The notes under the pieces were generated by a model. That model had not been told where the DNA came from. It saw nothing but the letters and a program-made list of their open reading frames with translations, and searched no databases. Positions 14,833 through 24,643 of a stretch of DNA of 40,245 nt are shown here, piece after piece. Numbering within the stretch: the stretch's first letter is position 1; each line of letters opens with the position of its first letter. The stretch covers positions 1 to 40,245 of the IMG/VR virus record IMGVR_UViG_3300005912_000001; one strand, written 5' to 3'. Position numbers and translations under genes: made by a program. Source of the DNA: a virus.

Positions 14833-15002
14833 TTGATCTCACCCCGTCCCGGTTGCGCCTCGTCATGCAAGCGCAAAACCAAATCCGCGCGGAGGACGCT
14901 CTCACCCAACTCGCTTGTGTCAGTCGCGGCACAGTCGGAGGCGAGCCTTACAAGAAATATCACAAAAAACTCGTGAAGCTCGCAGGCTATAAAACGGACT
15001 AG
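14781..15002 (+). CDS. Tail assembly chaperone T domain, made by -1 frameshift (gpGT)
   Basis: This segment has no start of its own. Reading the chaperone gene from 14407 and slipping back one base after AAA-AAG (14776-14781) continues into 73 codons ending at TAG 15000-15002. The new frame encodes W-E-R-I-I-D-L-T-P-S-R-L and A-L-T-Q-L-A-C-V-S-R-G-T, then a basic end K-K-Y-H-K-K-L-V-K-L. It gives a G-T fusion of about 198 residues, as in lambda. The A-site codon re-pairs perfectly (AAG to AAA); the P-site pairs less well (AAA to GAA). Confidence 0.8.
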   Translation, partial: VARAAALGICSGDWERIIDLTPSRLRLVMQAQNQIRAEDALTQLACVSRGTVGGEPYKKYHKKLVKLAGYKTD

Positions 15003-15017
15003 CCTCCCCCTTTCCAA

Positions 15018-17384
15018 ATGCCCGAAGCTACCGCAAAACTGAACGTCCTGATCTCGCTAAAAAGCGCGATCAAGGACAACCCTCAGGCGCTCAAATGGCT
15101 CCGCAACGTCACCGCAGGACTAGGAGCCGCCGCTGGAGCCTACGCAGTCCTTGCCGCGAAACAATCGCTCCAACTCGGAGCCGATCTCAAGAACCTCGCG
15201 CAATCCGCCGATCTCTCGACCGACGCCTTCCAAGTCCTCACCCTCAACGGTGAACGCTGGAACGTCAAAATCGCCCAGATCGCAAAAGCCGCTCAGACCC
15301 TCCGGAAGAATCTCCAAGAGGCGCGCGTCAACGGAACCTCTCCCCTCAACAACGATCTCAAAGCCCTCAACCTTACCGCAGCCGGACTCCAAGCCCTCGC
15401 CCCGGAGCGTCAATGGGAAGTGATCGGACGCGGGATCGCCAACGCCAGCGACAAGCAAGCCGCCCTCAACGCAGCGACCAAACTATTCGGAGAAGAAGAC
15501 GGACCCCGCCTCCTCGGAATGCTGGAAGCCCTCGGAACGGAAGGATACGACAAACTAGCCAAAGGCGTTGAAAGTATCGTCCTCGATCAAAGCCAGATCG
15601 ACGATCTCGCTCAGGCTGAAGCCATCCTCTCCGGGATCGTGGATAAGATGACATGGCTCGCAGCACACGGGACCGTTGGTCTCTCCCGCGCGATGACCTC
15701 CCTCACCCCCGAACAGTCCGGAGTTGAAGGCGCGAGCAAGGAAGCCGCCGCCATCCGCGCGCGAATCATCGCAGCCGGAAACAACGCCGAACGACTCGCC
15801 ACGATTCAAGAAAGCATCACCAAACGCCGCGCAGATCTCGAGGCCGATATTCTCGATATCTATCGCGTCAACATGGAGAGCAACGCTCCCCTATCCGCCA
15901 GCGATCAGCGCGCCGATACCTACGCGAAAGCCCTCCTTCAAGATCTCAAGAAAATTGAGGATCATCTCAGCTCCACGACCATTGATCGAGATCTGAAAAC
16001 GCAAGTTGATGAAGCCGCGAAACGTCAGGAGCAAATGTCCGAAGCCAACGCGCAAGCCATCGCCGAAGACAACGCCACCGCGCAAGCCCTCGAAGCGAAA
16101 ACAGCCGCCGAACTTGCCGCGCGCGATGCCGCCGCCCTGCACTCGAAACGCGTCAGCGAGGGAGCCGCGATCACCGCCCAAGCTCGCACTCCCCTAGAAG
16201 CCTACGCAGACGAAGTCTTTCGTCTCAGCGCCCTCCAGAAAGACGGGATCATTTCCGGGGAAACCTACCTCCGCGCGATCGCCCAAGCCCAAGGTCAACT
16301 CTCCAGCAAGACCACCATTCCAGCCGCTCAGCTCAGCCTCAATCGCGAGCTCCTAGAGATCACCACGAAACGCGCCGCGATCGATTCCGACTTTACCTCA
16401 ACCGCCGCCGAAAAATGGAGTCAGCGCAAGCAACTCCTAGAGGCTGAGGTATCCGTCCAAGAGCGCTACATCGCCAACCTTCGAAAGATGCAAGAGGGCG
16501 CAGATCCCCAGTCAGCAGCAACCTATGAATCACTCATTCAGGGATCGATTGGACAGATCGGATCCCTCCAAGATCAAAGCGCCGGACTCGGAGCCGATCC
16601 CGATGATTGGTCCGATCAGATGCAGTCCCAGTTGACCGCGCTTCGCGATAGCTGGGGAACCACCTCCCAACAAATCGCCGGGATGATCACGGGCACCATC
16701 GGAGGCGCAGTCGATACCCTCGGAGATAACATCACCGCTTCCATCTTCAAGAGCCAGACCCTCGGAGAAGCCTGGAACAATATCCAGCTCGCGATAGGAC
16801 AAGAGGCCGTCTCAGCAATCGTCAAATTCGGGCTCCGCTGGGTAGCGACCAAGCTCATGATGGCTGGCACCGATGCCGCCCTAGCTGCCACGCAAACCGC
16901 GACTCTCATCCCACTAGCCGCCGCTCAATCAGCGATTTGGGCCGGACCCGCAACCCTCGCCACGATTGCCAGTTTCGGAGGAGCCGCCGTCGCAGCCCCC
17001 GCGCATATCGCCGCCTCGATGATGCTCACCCAAGGACTCGCAGCCATCCCAGGTCACGAAGACGGAGGCCACGTCAGAGGCGGCAAACAACTCAGTTGGC
17101 TCAACGAATCCGGAGAGGAATACGTCTTCAGCGCGCCAGCCGTTGCCGCCCTCGGAGTCGATACCCTGGAGACCCTCCATCGATCCGCCAAAGAACCCAC
17201 CTCAGGCAGTTCCAGCGCCGGGGGCTCAGGATCGAGCTCCGGTCCCGCGCGCCAAGCCCCCCCCAACGTTGCGATCTTCGGGGAAAATATGCGCGCCGCT
17301 AAAGACTGGGCTCAATCCCAAGAAGGAGAAACCTGGTTCCTCGATTCCATGGCTCAGCACATGTCCAAATTTATAAACGCCTGA
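15018..17384 (+). CDS. Tail tape measure protein
   Basis: This 788-residue protein sets tail length. It is mostly helical with strong coiled-coil character (about 60-420) and has a hydrophobic segment near residues 33-50 (G-L-G-A-A-A-G-A-Y-A-V-L-A-A). A second long hydrophobic region at about 610-680 fits membrane insertion during DNA ejection. The C-terminal motif E-D-G-G-H-V-R-G-G ... E-S-G-E-E-Y-V-F is a common tape-measure ending. Its moderate length predicts a tail somewhat over 100 nm by the usual 1.5 Angstrom per residue rule. The next gene overlaps its stop by one base (TGATG). Confidence 0.92.
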   Translation: MPEATAKLNVLISLKSAIKDNPQALKWLRNVTAGLGAAAGAYAVLAAKQSLQLGADLKNLAQSADLSTDAFQVLTLNGERWNVKIAQIAKAAQTLRKNLQEARVNGTSPLNNDLKALNLTAAGLQALAPERQWEVIGRGIANASDKQAALNAATKLFGEEDGPRLLGMLEALGTEGYDKLAKGVESIVLDQSQIDDLAQAEAILSGIVDKMTWLAAHGTVGLSRAMTSLTPEQSGVEGASKEAAAIRARIIAAGNNAERLATIQESITKRRADLEADILDIYRVNMESNAPLSASDQRADTYAKALLQDLKKIEDHLSSTTIDRDLKTQVDEAAKRQEQMSEANAQAIAEDNATAQALEAKTAAELAARDAAALHSKRVSEGAAITAQARTPLEAYADEVFRLSALQKDGIISGETYLRAIAQAQGQLSSKTTIPAAQLSLNRELLEITTKRAAIDSDFTSTAAEKWSQRKQLLEAEVSVQERYIANLRKMQEGADPQSAATYESLIQGSIGQIGSLQDQSAGLGADPDDWSDQMQSQLTALRDSWGTTSQQIAGMITGTIGGAVDTLGDNITASIFKSQTLGEAWNNIQLAIGQEAVSAIVKFGLRWVATKLMMAGTDAALAATQTATLIPLAAAQSAIWAGPATLATIASFGGAAVAAPAHIAASMMLTQGLAAIPGHEDGGHVRGGKQLSWLNESGEEYVFSAPAVAALGVDTLETLHRSAKEPTSGSSSAGGSGSSSGPARQAPPNVAIFGENMRAAKDWAQSQEGETWFLDSMAQHMSKFINA

Positions 17385-19177
17385 TGTCATTCGCTATCGT
17401 AGATCACGACGGGACAGACTTCGCCGTCCTCCTCCTTGAACCAAATCGCCGCGACAACGGATCACTCGATATCGTTTACTCCTTCGGGACGACGATCACC
17501 GTAGGAGATTCCGGGCGTGAAACGCGCGAGCCAGATCAGCCAGATCTCCGCCTCCGTCAATCCTGTGCATACACCCTCACCAAAGCCGAATCGCACACCC
17601 TACGCACGCGCCTAGCTGCCCTCTCGACCACGCCGATTGCCGTCCCCCTCTGGATAGACCAACTCACAGGAGCGAACTGGGGAAACCGCCTCCACGATTG
17701 CGAACTCATCGCGCGCCTATCCGATGGAGCGATCCTCGCGAGTGATGCCGAGTTGAGTGATACCGAGACCTACGTCCCCCTCTTGATCGGTCGCCTCATC
17801 GAAAAGCAACCCGAAGCCTCCCCCCTCGCTGAAGAGTCGGGATCCGAAACAGATTTCACCATCGTTGAGGATTCCGAGTGGGGCTATCGGCTCACCATCA
17901 AAGGAGCCGCCGTCGCGGGAACTTGGCCCACAAGCCTAGTCCCAGAGACGACCTCCAACCTCAAAGACTTCTCCGAAACCGGACTCGTATTCGAAAAAAT
18001 AGGACGCAGACGCAAACACACGATCGAGCATCAAGAAACCGCGTTCAAGTGGGGCCAAAGCGCCTCCTTTGTGCTGGGTTCCCGTGCCGAGATCGCCCTA
18101 TTCCTTCAGACCTTCGAAGCTCACGCCGGACGCCTCCGCTCGTTCTCCATGCCGTGGTGGTTTCGCCCCGGAGCCGATGCGCCAACGACGCCGCACGAAA
18201 CGATTGTGCGCTTCGGTTCCGATCAGATCCGCGTCGAATACGTCACGGCCGTCACCGCTCGAATCACCCTCACATTTTGGCAACTCCCGTGGGAGATCAC
18301 CCCCATCGAAGGAGAGACCCCCGTTCAACCCGGGCGATTCTTCCTCTACCGTCACACCCTCCAGACGCCAACGACTCCCATCATCTGGAGATACACCGAC
18401 TATCCCGCGCCCATCACCGTTGAAGAAGACGCCGAAGACGTGACCTACTTCCCAGCCGATATCGAACACGATAAAATCACGCAAGGATACCAGCTCGATG
18501 ACGATCCCGTGACTCTCAAGAGCTTCGTTGCCGATAGTCACCCCTGGATGCTCGCCCTCAAGCGCATGTTAGAAGCCCCCCTTCAGCTCGATATCTTCGA
18601 AGTCGATCCCGAGAATCCCGTTCCCGTGCTCAAACACACCGGGGAGCTCGACGCCCCCACCGGAAAAGGCCGCAAGCTCGCGATGAAATCCACCGCGCTC
18701 TCCGGAGCCCTCGATATCAAAGTCCCCAACTTCTACGTTCAAGAATCATGCAATCACGAATGGTGTTCCATCGGATGCGGGAAAGATATCGAAGATTACA
18801 CATTCACCGCGACGATTGACGTAATCGACGGGCGCGAAATCACCGTCACGATCACCGTGAATCCCCCCGCCTCAGCGATGGGAGCCGATTACTTTGCCAA
18901 CGGAGATTGTAGCATAGGAGCCGGAAGCACCTTCGAAGGACGCGAAATCATCCGATCCGAAAACCTCGGATCCGGTCAGCAAAAACTCACCATCGATCAC
19001 GCCCTCCGCGCGCCCTCCATCGATCAAGAAGTATCCATTCGCCCCGCCTGCCAAGGCACATGGGCCGAATGCTCCGCCTTCGCCAATACCATCAACTACG
19101 GAGGACACCGTCACGTCGGAGCCGATAATATTAGCGTTCCCGCCCGTGAAACCAACGCGCAAGGGGGCAAGAAATGA
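17384..19177 (+). CDS. Distal tail/hub protein (gpL/DUF2163-like, probable Fe-S)
   Basis: This 597-residue protein lies between tape measure and NlpC/P60 gene, the place of lambda gpL and gene transfer agent hub proteins. Its C-terminal domain (about 370-597) carries cysteines in E-S-C-N-H-E-W-C-S-I-G-C-G-K-D and A-C-Q-G-T-W-A-E-C, followed by N-T-I-N-Y-G-G-H-R-H-V-G. Those match the C-terminal signature of the DUF2163 hub family, and related gpL proteins bind a 4Fe-4S cluster. The N-terminal 370 residues form an additional beta-rich part that could be a fused distal tail protein. It overlaps the next gene by four bases (ATGA). Confidence 0.78.
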   Translation: MSFAIVDHDGTDFAVLLLEPNRRDNGSLDIVYSFGTTITVGDSGRETREPDQPDLRLRQSCAYTLTKAESHTLRTRLAALSTTPIAVPLWIDQLTGANWGNRLHDCELIARLSDGAILASDAELSDTETYVPLLIGRLIEKQPEASPLAEESGSETDFTIVEDSEWGYRLTIKGAAVAGTWPTSLVPETTSNLKDFSETGLVFEKIGRRRKHTIEHQETAFKWGQSASFVLGSRAEIALFLQTFEAHAGRLRSFSMPWWFRPGADAPTTPHETIVRFGSDQIRVEYVTAVTARITLTFWQLPWEITPIEGETPVQPGRFFLYRHTLQTPTTPIIWRYTDYPAPITVEEDAEDVTYFPADIEHDKITQGYQLDDDPVTLKSFVADSHPWMLALKRMLEAPLQLDIFEVDPENPVPVLKHTGELDAPTGKGRKLAMKSTALSGALDIKVPNFYVQESCNHEWCSIGCGKDIEDYTFTATIDVIDGREITVTITVNPPASAMGADYFANGDCSIGAGSTFEGREIIRSENLGSGQQKLTIDHALRAPSIDQEVSIRPACQGTWAECSAFANTINYGGHRHVGADNISVPARETNAQGGKK

Positions 19178-19653
19178 GACCCTACTTCTTCAACAATCCG
19201 GGCCGCGTGAGATCCCTCAAATTCGAGCAAGACCGCTGGATCGGAACCCCCTTCTATCCGCGCGCTTGCGCCGTCGGAGTCGGAGTCGATTGCGTCCGTC
19301 TCCAAGCCGAGATCCTCGCCAATACCGGAGCGATCCCCCGTCTCGAACTCCCCGCCTACACGCTCGATCACGCCAAGCACACGACCCGCTCTCAGCTCCT
19401 CGTTTTCCTCTTAACCGCTCCCGAGCTCGAAAATCGCTTTACCCTCGTGCCCCTCGGAGCACCGCGCATCCCCGGAGATCTCCTAGGACTTCTCAGCGGG
19501 ATGACTGATCATCACCTCGCCAGCGTCGATCAATGGGGAAACGCCGTGCACGCCATAGAAGAACACGGAGTCATCCGCACCCGCCTAGACGACCCTAAAT
19601 TCAGCCGGCGTATCTGCTACGTCCTCCGCCTCAACGAATCCCCCCAAAAATGA
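19174..19653 (+). CDS. NlpC/P60 tail-tip cysteine peptidase (gpK-like)
   Basis: This 159-residue protein has the NlpC/P60 layout: catalytic Cys in G-V-D-C-V-R-L-Q (C40) and catalytic His in M-T-D-H-H-L-A-S-V (H113 or H114). Tail-tip members cut peptidoglycan stem peptides during DNA injection or help assemble the tip. It has no signal peptide, fitting a virion-carried enzyme. It overlaps the neighbouring genes on both sides by four bases. AAGGGGGCAAG eight bases upstream is one of the few Shine-Dalgarno-like sequences in the late genes. Confidence 0.85.
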   Translation: MRPYFFNNPGRVRSLKFEQDRWIGTPFYPRACAVGVGVDCVRLQAEILANTGAIPRLELPAYTLDHAKHTTRSQLLVFLLTAPELENRFTLVPLGAPRIPGDLLGLLSGMTDHHLASVDQWGNAVHAIEEHGVIRTRLDDPKFSRRICYVLRLNESPQK

Positions 19654-22600
19654 GCTTCGGATATCGCCGCCCCTCAGAAGCACCCACCACAGCCGGACTC
19701 GACGCCGATGAAGTCGCGACGAATCAAAAAGCCGTTCCCGCGCGCTGGTTCATCGGTGATGACTGGTGCCCTCTCACCTGGTTGATCCCCCAACCCCTCA
19801 ACGTCGAATACATCGAACAACGCGAGAAAGTCGGCAAATCCAAGCAGACCACCGGACACGAAGTTTTCGCAGATCTAGCCGGTCTCGCCTGCGTCGGACT
19901 CGTTCACTCGATCACAGCCATCGAAGTCGCCAAAGAGATCGTCTGGACAGGCTCCATCGTCCGCCCCACCGATACCGAAGATCCCAGTTATTGGAGAGCA
20001 ACCATCGTCACCAACGTCGGAACGTTTTACATCTACTGGGGCCGCGCCGATCAACCCGTTGATTCAATCCTACTTGCCCCGCTCGGAGCACTCGACGCCA
20101 CCCAATCACACCCCGCTTATCGGAATCAGTGCATCGTCATCGCCAAACGCGCCTCCTTCGGTCAAAGCACCTCCGCTCCCTCGATACGCGTCAAACTCCG
20201 CCGCGTTCCCGTCCCCCAGATCGGCACCTTCGCAGCCGAAAATCACGCCCAAGGAGAAAGCCTCCTCGCTGGAGCACTCGAACTCCTCACAGATCCGATA
20301 TTCGGAGCATCAATCGCCACGAAGCACTTCACCGCCGCCGATTGGGAAGCCCTCTCGACCGCCGTCATCGCCGGCGCCGGTCGTCACTCCCCCTCGCTCA
20401 CTCGATCCCAGCCCGTCCGCGATGTCGTCCGCGAATTCTTCCGCCTCTTTGATGGATGGGCACGAATCGAAGGCGGCAAAATCACCCCCGGGTTCTTCCC
20501 TCACGACGGAACCGGCCTCGACGACCTCCCAGAGATCTCCCATCACGACATCATCGGAGACCCCGATATCGGTGCACCCAGCTTTTCCAAAGCAGCAAAC
20601 AAAGTCGTCGTCACCTTTCGCGACCGCACCCAAAAACACCGCGAAGACACCGAGAAGCACACCGCCCGGTCAAACTCACGCGCCCGTCAACGCGTCCAGC
20701 CCGTCACCGTCAGCGCCCTCTCCATCATCGATCGAGACCAAGCGCGCTCCTACGCCGCCGAACTCGCGCGAGGCTCAGCCGAGGGCGAAAGCAAGGGCTC
20801 ATTCACAGTCCGACTCCCCCGCGCCATCAAGACCAACGGCGATCCCCTCCAAGCCGGAGACAACTTCAACCTCGATTGGTCACCCTATGAGCTCGATCAG
20901 ATCTCAAGAATCACGCGGATCTCTCATCCCTACCGAGGCGCGCCCTCGATAGACTACGTTGCCGAGCGCGGGATCTACCCCCTCCCCTACGTGCCCCCAG
21001 TCAGCCTCCAGCCCGACCTCGGAGCGCCCCTCCCCACACCGATTGCACACGCGCGAATCCTAGAACTCACCACCGAACTAGCCGGGACACCCATCGGAAT
21101 CCAAATCGCCATCCTCGCGCAACGCCCCCCCGGAGAGCACGAAGACGCCGCCGCCGTAAAAGCCAAAAACGTTGCCGGATTCAATCTCCATTACAGCGCA
21201 GACGATGCCACCTTTGACCCCATCGGAAACGCCTCCGGATGGAGCGTCCGTGCGAACCTAGTCGGAGCCGTCGCAAATACCGCAGCAGCAACGACGATCA
21301 CGATCAACATCCCCGCCGATAATCTCGACACCGATCGCATCACACCCATCAGCGCAGAAGACCAAGCCGATGATCAACTCCTCCTCATCATCGGAGACGA
21401 AGTCCTCTCCGTTGGAGACGTTACCCTCAACGCCGGAAACCACGACTTGACCGATTGCCTCCGCGCGCGCCAAGGCTCGATAAAAGCAGCCGGAGCGGAC
21501 GACGCTGAGGTTTGGCTCATCTATCGCGACGAGCTTCCGCGGTTCGCTCACAAACGATTTATCGAAGACACGACGCGCTACTTCAAGCCCCAGCCCTACT
21601 CCCCCGGAAACGTCGTTGATCTAGCCGATATCGATTCGATCACTCACGCATTCCGAGACCGCGCCGATGAACTCCCCGTCATCGCCCTCGGAGCCGCCCC
21701 CGTCTCTCCCGTTGTCGGGATCGGACAAAACTTCACCGGGTCGATCTCCGACGTAAACGGAGACCTCACCACCTACGAAATCACCGCCGCGCGCATCGTA
21801 GCCGCCGCCATAGATTCAGAAATCACCATCCGGTCCGCCGAATTCGGTCCCGATGATCGCGCCCTATTCAACTTCAAAGTCCCCGTCGCCTTCCCCCAAG
21901 CAGGAACCTGGAGAATCATCGTCCGAGCCCACGACGAACGCACCGGATTCAAAGAAACGCAAACCGCCGATATCACCGTCTCAGCAGGATCAGGCGGATA
22001 CGGAACAGACGACGGCGTGACCCCCTCAGCGATCACCGGAGTCTCGATCACTGGAGCCCTCTCCATGCTCATCGCCGAATGGACCAACCCAGTTAACACG
22101 CCAATCCTGCGAACGCTCATCTACATCGCAGACACCGCCGCGAAACCCGCGAATCCGAGCGCCTCAATCGAAGATCCTCAACAATTCTATTTCCTCCAAG
22201 GACTCGACTCCAGCACTCAGAAATATTTCTGGTTCGAAGTAGTCGGACGCAACGGGCGCAAAAGCGCCGTCTCCGGGCCGCACAACGCAACGACGCGCGC
22301 CGGGATCGACCTCTCCGACATCGTCGCCGGACTCACCATGGTCGAAATCGTCGGAGCCCTCCCAGGAACAGACCTCACAGACGGACGCACCGTTTTCCTT
22401 ACCACAGATAAGAAACTCTACCGCTACGACGCCACCGCCGAAGAATGGACGCGCAAGATCGACGGAGCCGACCTCGTCGCCGATTCCATCGTTGCCGGAG
22501 CCATCGCCGCTGGAGCGATCACAGCTGAAGCGGTCGGTGCAAATGAAATCATCGCCAACGTCGCGAACATTCAGAACGGAATCATCACGAGCGCCAAAAT

Positions 22601-23141
22601 CGCCAATCTTGACGCCGAGAAAGTGAACACTGGAACCCTCGCGACGATGGTCCTGACCGCGTCAAAGACCCGAACGGACTCGAGTTTTTTCAACGCCGGA
22701 ACCCCAGCCAATACATTCCCCTCCTTCTGTGCCGAACGCGATACCGAGGCCACAGCCGGAGACAAAACCGTCGGAAACTACAACTACTCGATCCTATCGG
22801 TCAACGGATGGAGCGTCGGCACCGGGCACGCGACCCGGTTCGGAAAAGCAACGATGACATTCACCGTCTCCCTCAAAGCCTCCTTCACCATCACCGATCG
22901 AGGAGCCGGAAACTCTCACGCCGACGCGCGCTCCGTTTTCCGCATCAACGCGGGAAGCTGGCAAACCCTCTCAGAAACCGATCGCGCCACTGAGACCGAT
23001 GGAGGCGCAGCAATCACCGACTCCGTCGAAATCACCGGATTGACCGGCTCAGACGTGATCGACTTCGGGATTCAGGTCATCGTCCCAGCTACCCAATACT
23101 ACGGAAACGCCGTCATGAGCGTCGTTTTCGGAAACGTCTGA
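19650..23141 (+). CDS. Tail tip/host specificity protein (gpJ-like)
   Basis: At 1163 residues this is the largest protein, in the gpJ position after the gpK-like gene. The first 450 residues resemble the hub part of tip proteins. Residues about 455-560 and 700-850 look like fibronectin-like beta sandwiches (for example T-P-S-A-I-T-G-V-S-I-T-G ... L-I-A-E-W-T-N-P). Residues about 935-1010 are a helical stalk with repeats of G-A-I-A-A-G-A-I-T-A-E-A-V. The C-terminal 150 residues are beta-rich and probably touch the receptor. It has no signal peptide. Confidence 0.85.
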   Translation: MSFGYRRPSEAPTTAGLDADEVATNQKAVPARWFIGDDWCPLTWLIPQPLNVEYIEQREKVGKSKQTTGHEVFADLAGLACVGLVHSITAIEVAKEIVWTGSIVRPTDTEDPSYWRATIVTNVGTFYIYWGRADQPVDSILLAPLGALDATQSHPAYRNQCIVIAKRASFGQSTSAPSIRVKLRRVPVPQIGTFAAENHAQGESLLAGALELLTDPIFGASIATKHFTAADWEALSTAVIAGAGRHSPSLTRSQPVRDVVREFFRLFDGWARIEGGKITPGFFPHDGTGLDDLPEISHHDIIGDPDIGAPSFSKAANKVVVTFRDRTQKHREDTEKHTARSNSRARQRVQPVTVSALSIIDRDQARSYAAELARGSAEGESKGSFTVRLPRAIKTNGDPLQAGDNFNLDWSPYELDQISRITRISHPYRGAPSIDYVAERGIYPLPYVPPVSLQPDLGAPLPTPIAHARILELTTELAGTPIGIQIAILAQRPPGEHEDAAAVKAKNVAGFNLHYSADDATFDPIGNASGWSVRANLVGAVANTAAATTITINIPADNLDTDRITPISAEDQADDQLLLIIGDEVLSVGDVTLNAGNHDLTDCLRARQGSIKAAGADDAEVWLIYRDELPRFAHKRFIEDTTRYFKPQPYSPGNVVDLADIDSITHAFRDRADELPVIALGAAPVSPVVGIGQNFTGSISDVNGDLTTYEITAARIVAAAIDSEITIRSAEFGPDDRALFNFKVPVAFPQAGTWRIIVRAHDERTGFKETQTADITVSAGSGGYGTDDGVTPSAITGVSITGALSMLIAEWTNPVNTPILRTLIYIADTAAKPANPSASIEDPQQFYFLQGLDSSTQKYFWFEVVGRNGRKSAVSGPHNATTRAGIDLSDIVAGLTMVEIVGALPGTDLTDGRTVFLTTDKKLYRYDATAEEWTRKIDGADLVADSIVAGAIAAGAITAEAVGANEIIANVANIQNGIITSAKIANLDAEKVNTGTLATMVLTASKTRTDSSFFNAGTPANTFPSFCAERDTEATAGDKTVGNYNYSILSVNGWSVGTGHATRFGKATMTFTVSLKASFTITDRGAGNSHADARSVFRINAGSWQTLSETDRATETDGGAAITDSVEITGLTGSDVIDFGIQVIVPATQYYGNAVMSVVFGNV

Positions 23142-23145
23142 GATC

Positions 23146-23388
23146 ATGAAAGTCGAACAAATCAGATTTACGCGCGAGACCGGGCGCAACCGCTACACCA
23201 TAGCCGAACGCGTCGAAATCGAAGCCATCGAAATCAGCTCCGATGATTCCGACTTTGTAGAAATCGAGCTCACTGAAGACGGGCCAGGTTTAAAAAAAGG
23301 CGCGCGACTTCGCGTCTTGAAACAGAAACTCAAAGCGCGCAAAGAGCCGAAAACGAAACCCGCGAAGAAGAAGCAACGCGGATCCTAG
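23146..23388 (+). CDS. Small protein after the tail tip gene, unknown function
   Basis: This 80-residue protein starts four bases after the gpJ-like gene. Its first half alternates strands with acidic residues (E-A-I-E-I-S-S-D-D-S-D-F-V-E-I-E-L); its last 25 residues are very basic (L-K-Q-K-L-K-A-R-K-E-P-K-T-K-P). No family is recognised. It is the last gene before the third putative late promoter and could be a tail assembly helper. Confidence 0.5.
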   Translation: MKVEQIRFTRETGRNRYTIAERVEIEAIEISSDDSDFVEIELTEDGPGLKKGARLRVLKQKLKARKEPKTKPAKKKQRGS

Positions 23389-23400
23389 AGCGCGCCCCTC

Positions 23401-23423
23401 CGTTGATAGCCGTGCATTTGTAT
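23401..23423 (+). promoter_or_regulatory. Putative late promoter/activator motif, copy C
   Basis: CGTTGATAGC, six bases, then TTTGTAT. The last A-T belongs to the start codon of the next gene at 23422, so any transcript beginning here is leaderless or starts inside the motif. The motif separates the tail block from the probable lysis block. Confidence 0.55.
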
Positions 23424-23991
23424 GAAGATCCGTCTCTTTATCCTCCTCGCGCTCTCTTTCGCCTTCTTCGGATGCCAGACGCAAAGCGTCAAAGTCCCCA
23501 AGCTCCCAGAATGGAAACAATCCACCGATTCCCAGATCTACGGAATCGGAGACATCTACGAAGGACTCGCCCAATACGCCCCCGGAGCACACCTAGTCGC
23601 GCCAGCCGACGCCTACTTTACAAAAATCCCTCACGCATTCGCCGAAGAACTCACCCGCTGGACATGGGAATTTCTCACCGCGACCGGGATCAAATACACC
23701 GCCGAAAGTTTCGACTGTGATGACTTCGCCGAAGCCTTCGCCCTAGCGATCAACGTATCAGCCGCGCGCGCCGGAGTAGAAGCGCAACCCCTTGGATTCC
23801 GAATCTTCGTCGATCAAACTCACGAATTCGGAGGAGTCGGAGCCGGAGGGAGCACCGCGAAACACGCGCTGAACGTCGTCTACACCGATCGAGGCCCCTA
23901 CGTCATCGAACCTCAACCCAGTCGCGCCCCGCGCATGAAACCGCTCTCCGAATACCGAAACCTAATCTGGGAAGTCCGGATAGGAGGCTGA
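23422..23991 (+). CDS. Lipoprotein with Cys-His (papain/transglutaminase-like) motif
   Basis: This 189-residue protein starts with a lipoprotein signal (M-K-I-R-L-F-I-L-L-A-L-S-F-A-F-F-G-C) with lipid attachment at C18. The mature part has E-S-F-D-C-D-D-F-A-E-A-F (C99) and T-A-K-H-A-L-N-V-V (H148), then Y-V-I-E-P-Q. That Cys...His...Glu order fits the papain/transglutaminase superfamily, so it may be a cysteine endopeptidase or amidase acting on the cell wall. It heads a block of envelope proteins after the tail genes, so a lytic enzyme tethered to a membrane is plausible. The -3 residue of the lipobox (Phe) is unusual. Confidence 0.62.
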   Translation: MKIRLFILLALSFAFFGCQTQSVKVPKLPEWKQSTDSQIYGIGDIYEGLAQYAPGAHLVAPADAYFTKIPHAFAEELTRWTWEFLTATGIKYTAESFDCDDFAEAFALAINVSAARAGVEAQPLGFRIFVDQTHEFGGVGAGGSTAKHALNVVYTDRGPYVIEPQPSRAPRMKPLSEYRNLIWEVRIGG

Positions 23992-23995
23992 GCCG

Positions 23996-24643
23996 ATGCC
24001 CCACGATTCGCGACCCATTTACATCCTCGTCAACGGAATCCTCTCCAACCCCGGAGACTCCGATCAATGGACAGATCACGGGGTGACATGGCTACACCAA
24101 CGCGCCGGAATCAATGCCCAGTGTGAGAAATTTGAATACTTCGCGCGCGCCCTCACCCGCCGATTCAAACAAGACAAACACTCGACCGAACTCGCCCAAC
24201 TCATCGCCAGCTACGAAGGGCGAGAACTCCACGTAGTCACCCACTCCAACGGAGCCGATCTCCTCATTCGCGCCCTCCGGAAACCAGAGCTAGCAGAGAT
24301 TGAAATCGAGTCCGCTCACCTCATCGCCGCCGCGTGCGAAGAAGACTTTTCGACGAACGGACTCAATGCCGCCCTAGCCGCTGAACGACTAGGCTCCATC
24401 TACGTCTACGCCTCCGAAAATGACGGCGTCCTGAAATACTTCGCGCGCCCCTCCCGGTTCCTCCTCGGCTGGGCAAATCTAGGATACGGGCTCCTAGGAC
24501 TACGCGGACCCATCAACGTCGCGCGCGCCATCAGTCCAGCCGTCGTCACCACCTGGAAGAACCATCACGGCCACTCGACATGGTTCAAAGGCGAACACTT
24601 TGCGGAGACCTTTTACGCTATTCTAACCAACGATCAAAAATGA
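23996..24643 (+). CDS. Alpha/beta hydrolase (lipase/esterase-like), possible lysis enzyme
   Basis: This 215-residue protein has an alpha/beta-hydrolase nucleophile elbow H-V-V-T-H-S-N-G-A (S84), a likely Asp in E-N-D-G-V (D143) and a His cluster H-H-G-H near 190-193. An oxyanion-region sequence I-L-V-N-G-I lies at the N-terminus. It has no signal peptide. Position within the envelope block suggests a role like phage LysB-type esterases, attacking lipids or esterified wall components at lysis. AGGAGG nine bases before the ATG is a good Shine-Dalgarno sequence, rare among the late genes. Substrate is unknown. Confidence 0.65.
   Translation: MPHDSRPIYILVNGILSNPGDSDQWTDHGVTWLHQRAGINAQCEKFEYFARALTRRFKQDKHSTELAQLIASYEGRELHVVTHSNGADLLIRALRKPELAEIEIESAHLIAAACEEDFSTNGLNAALAAERLGSIYVYASENDGVLKYFARPSRFLLGWANLGYGLLGLRGPINVARAISPAVVTTWKNHHGHSTWFKGEHFAETFYAILTNDQK

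Noticed and set aside
16250-16265. CATTTCCGGGGAAACC as a Noc-like site
   Set aside because: It matches palindrome 1 at only 12 of 16 positions and the centre is not symmetric; probably chance within the tape measure gene.
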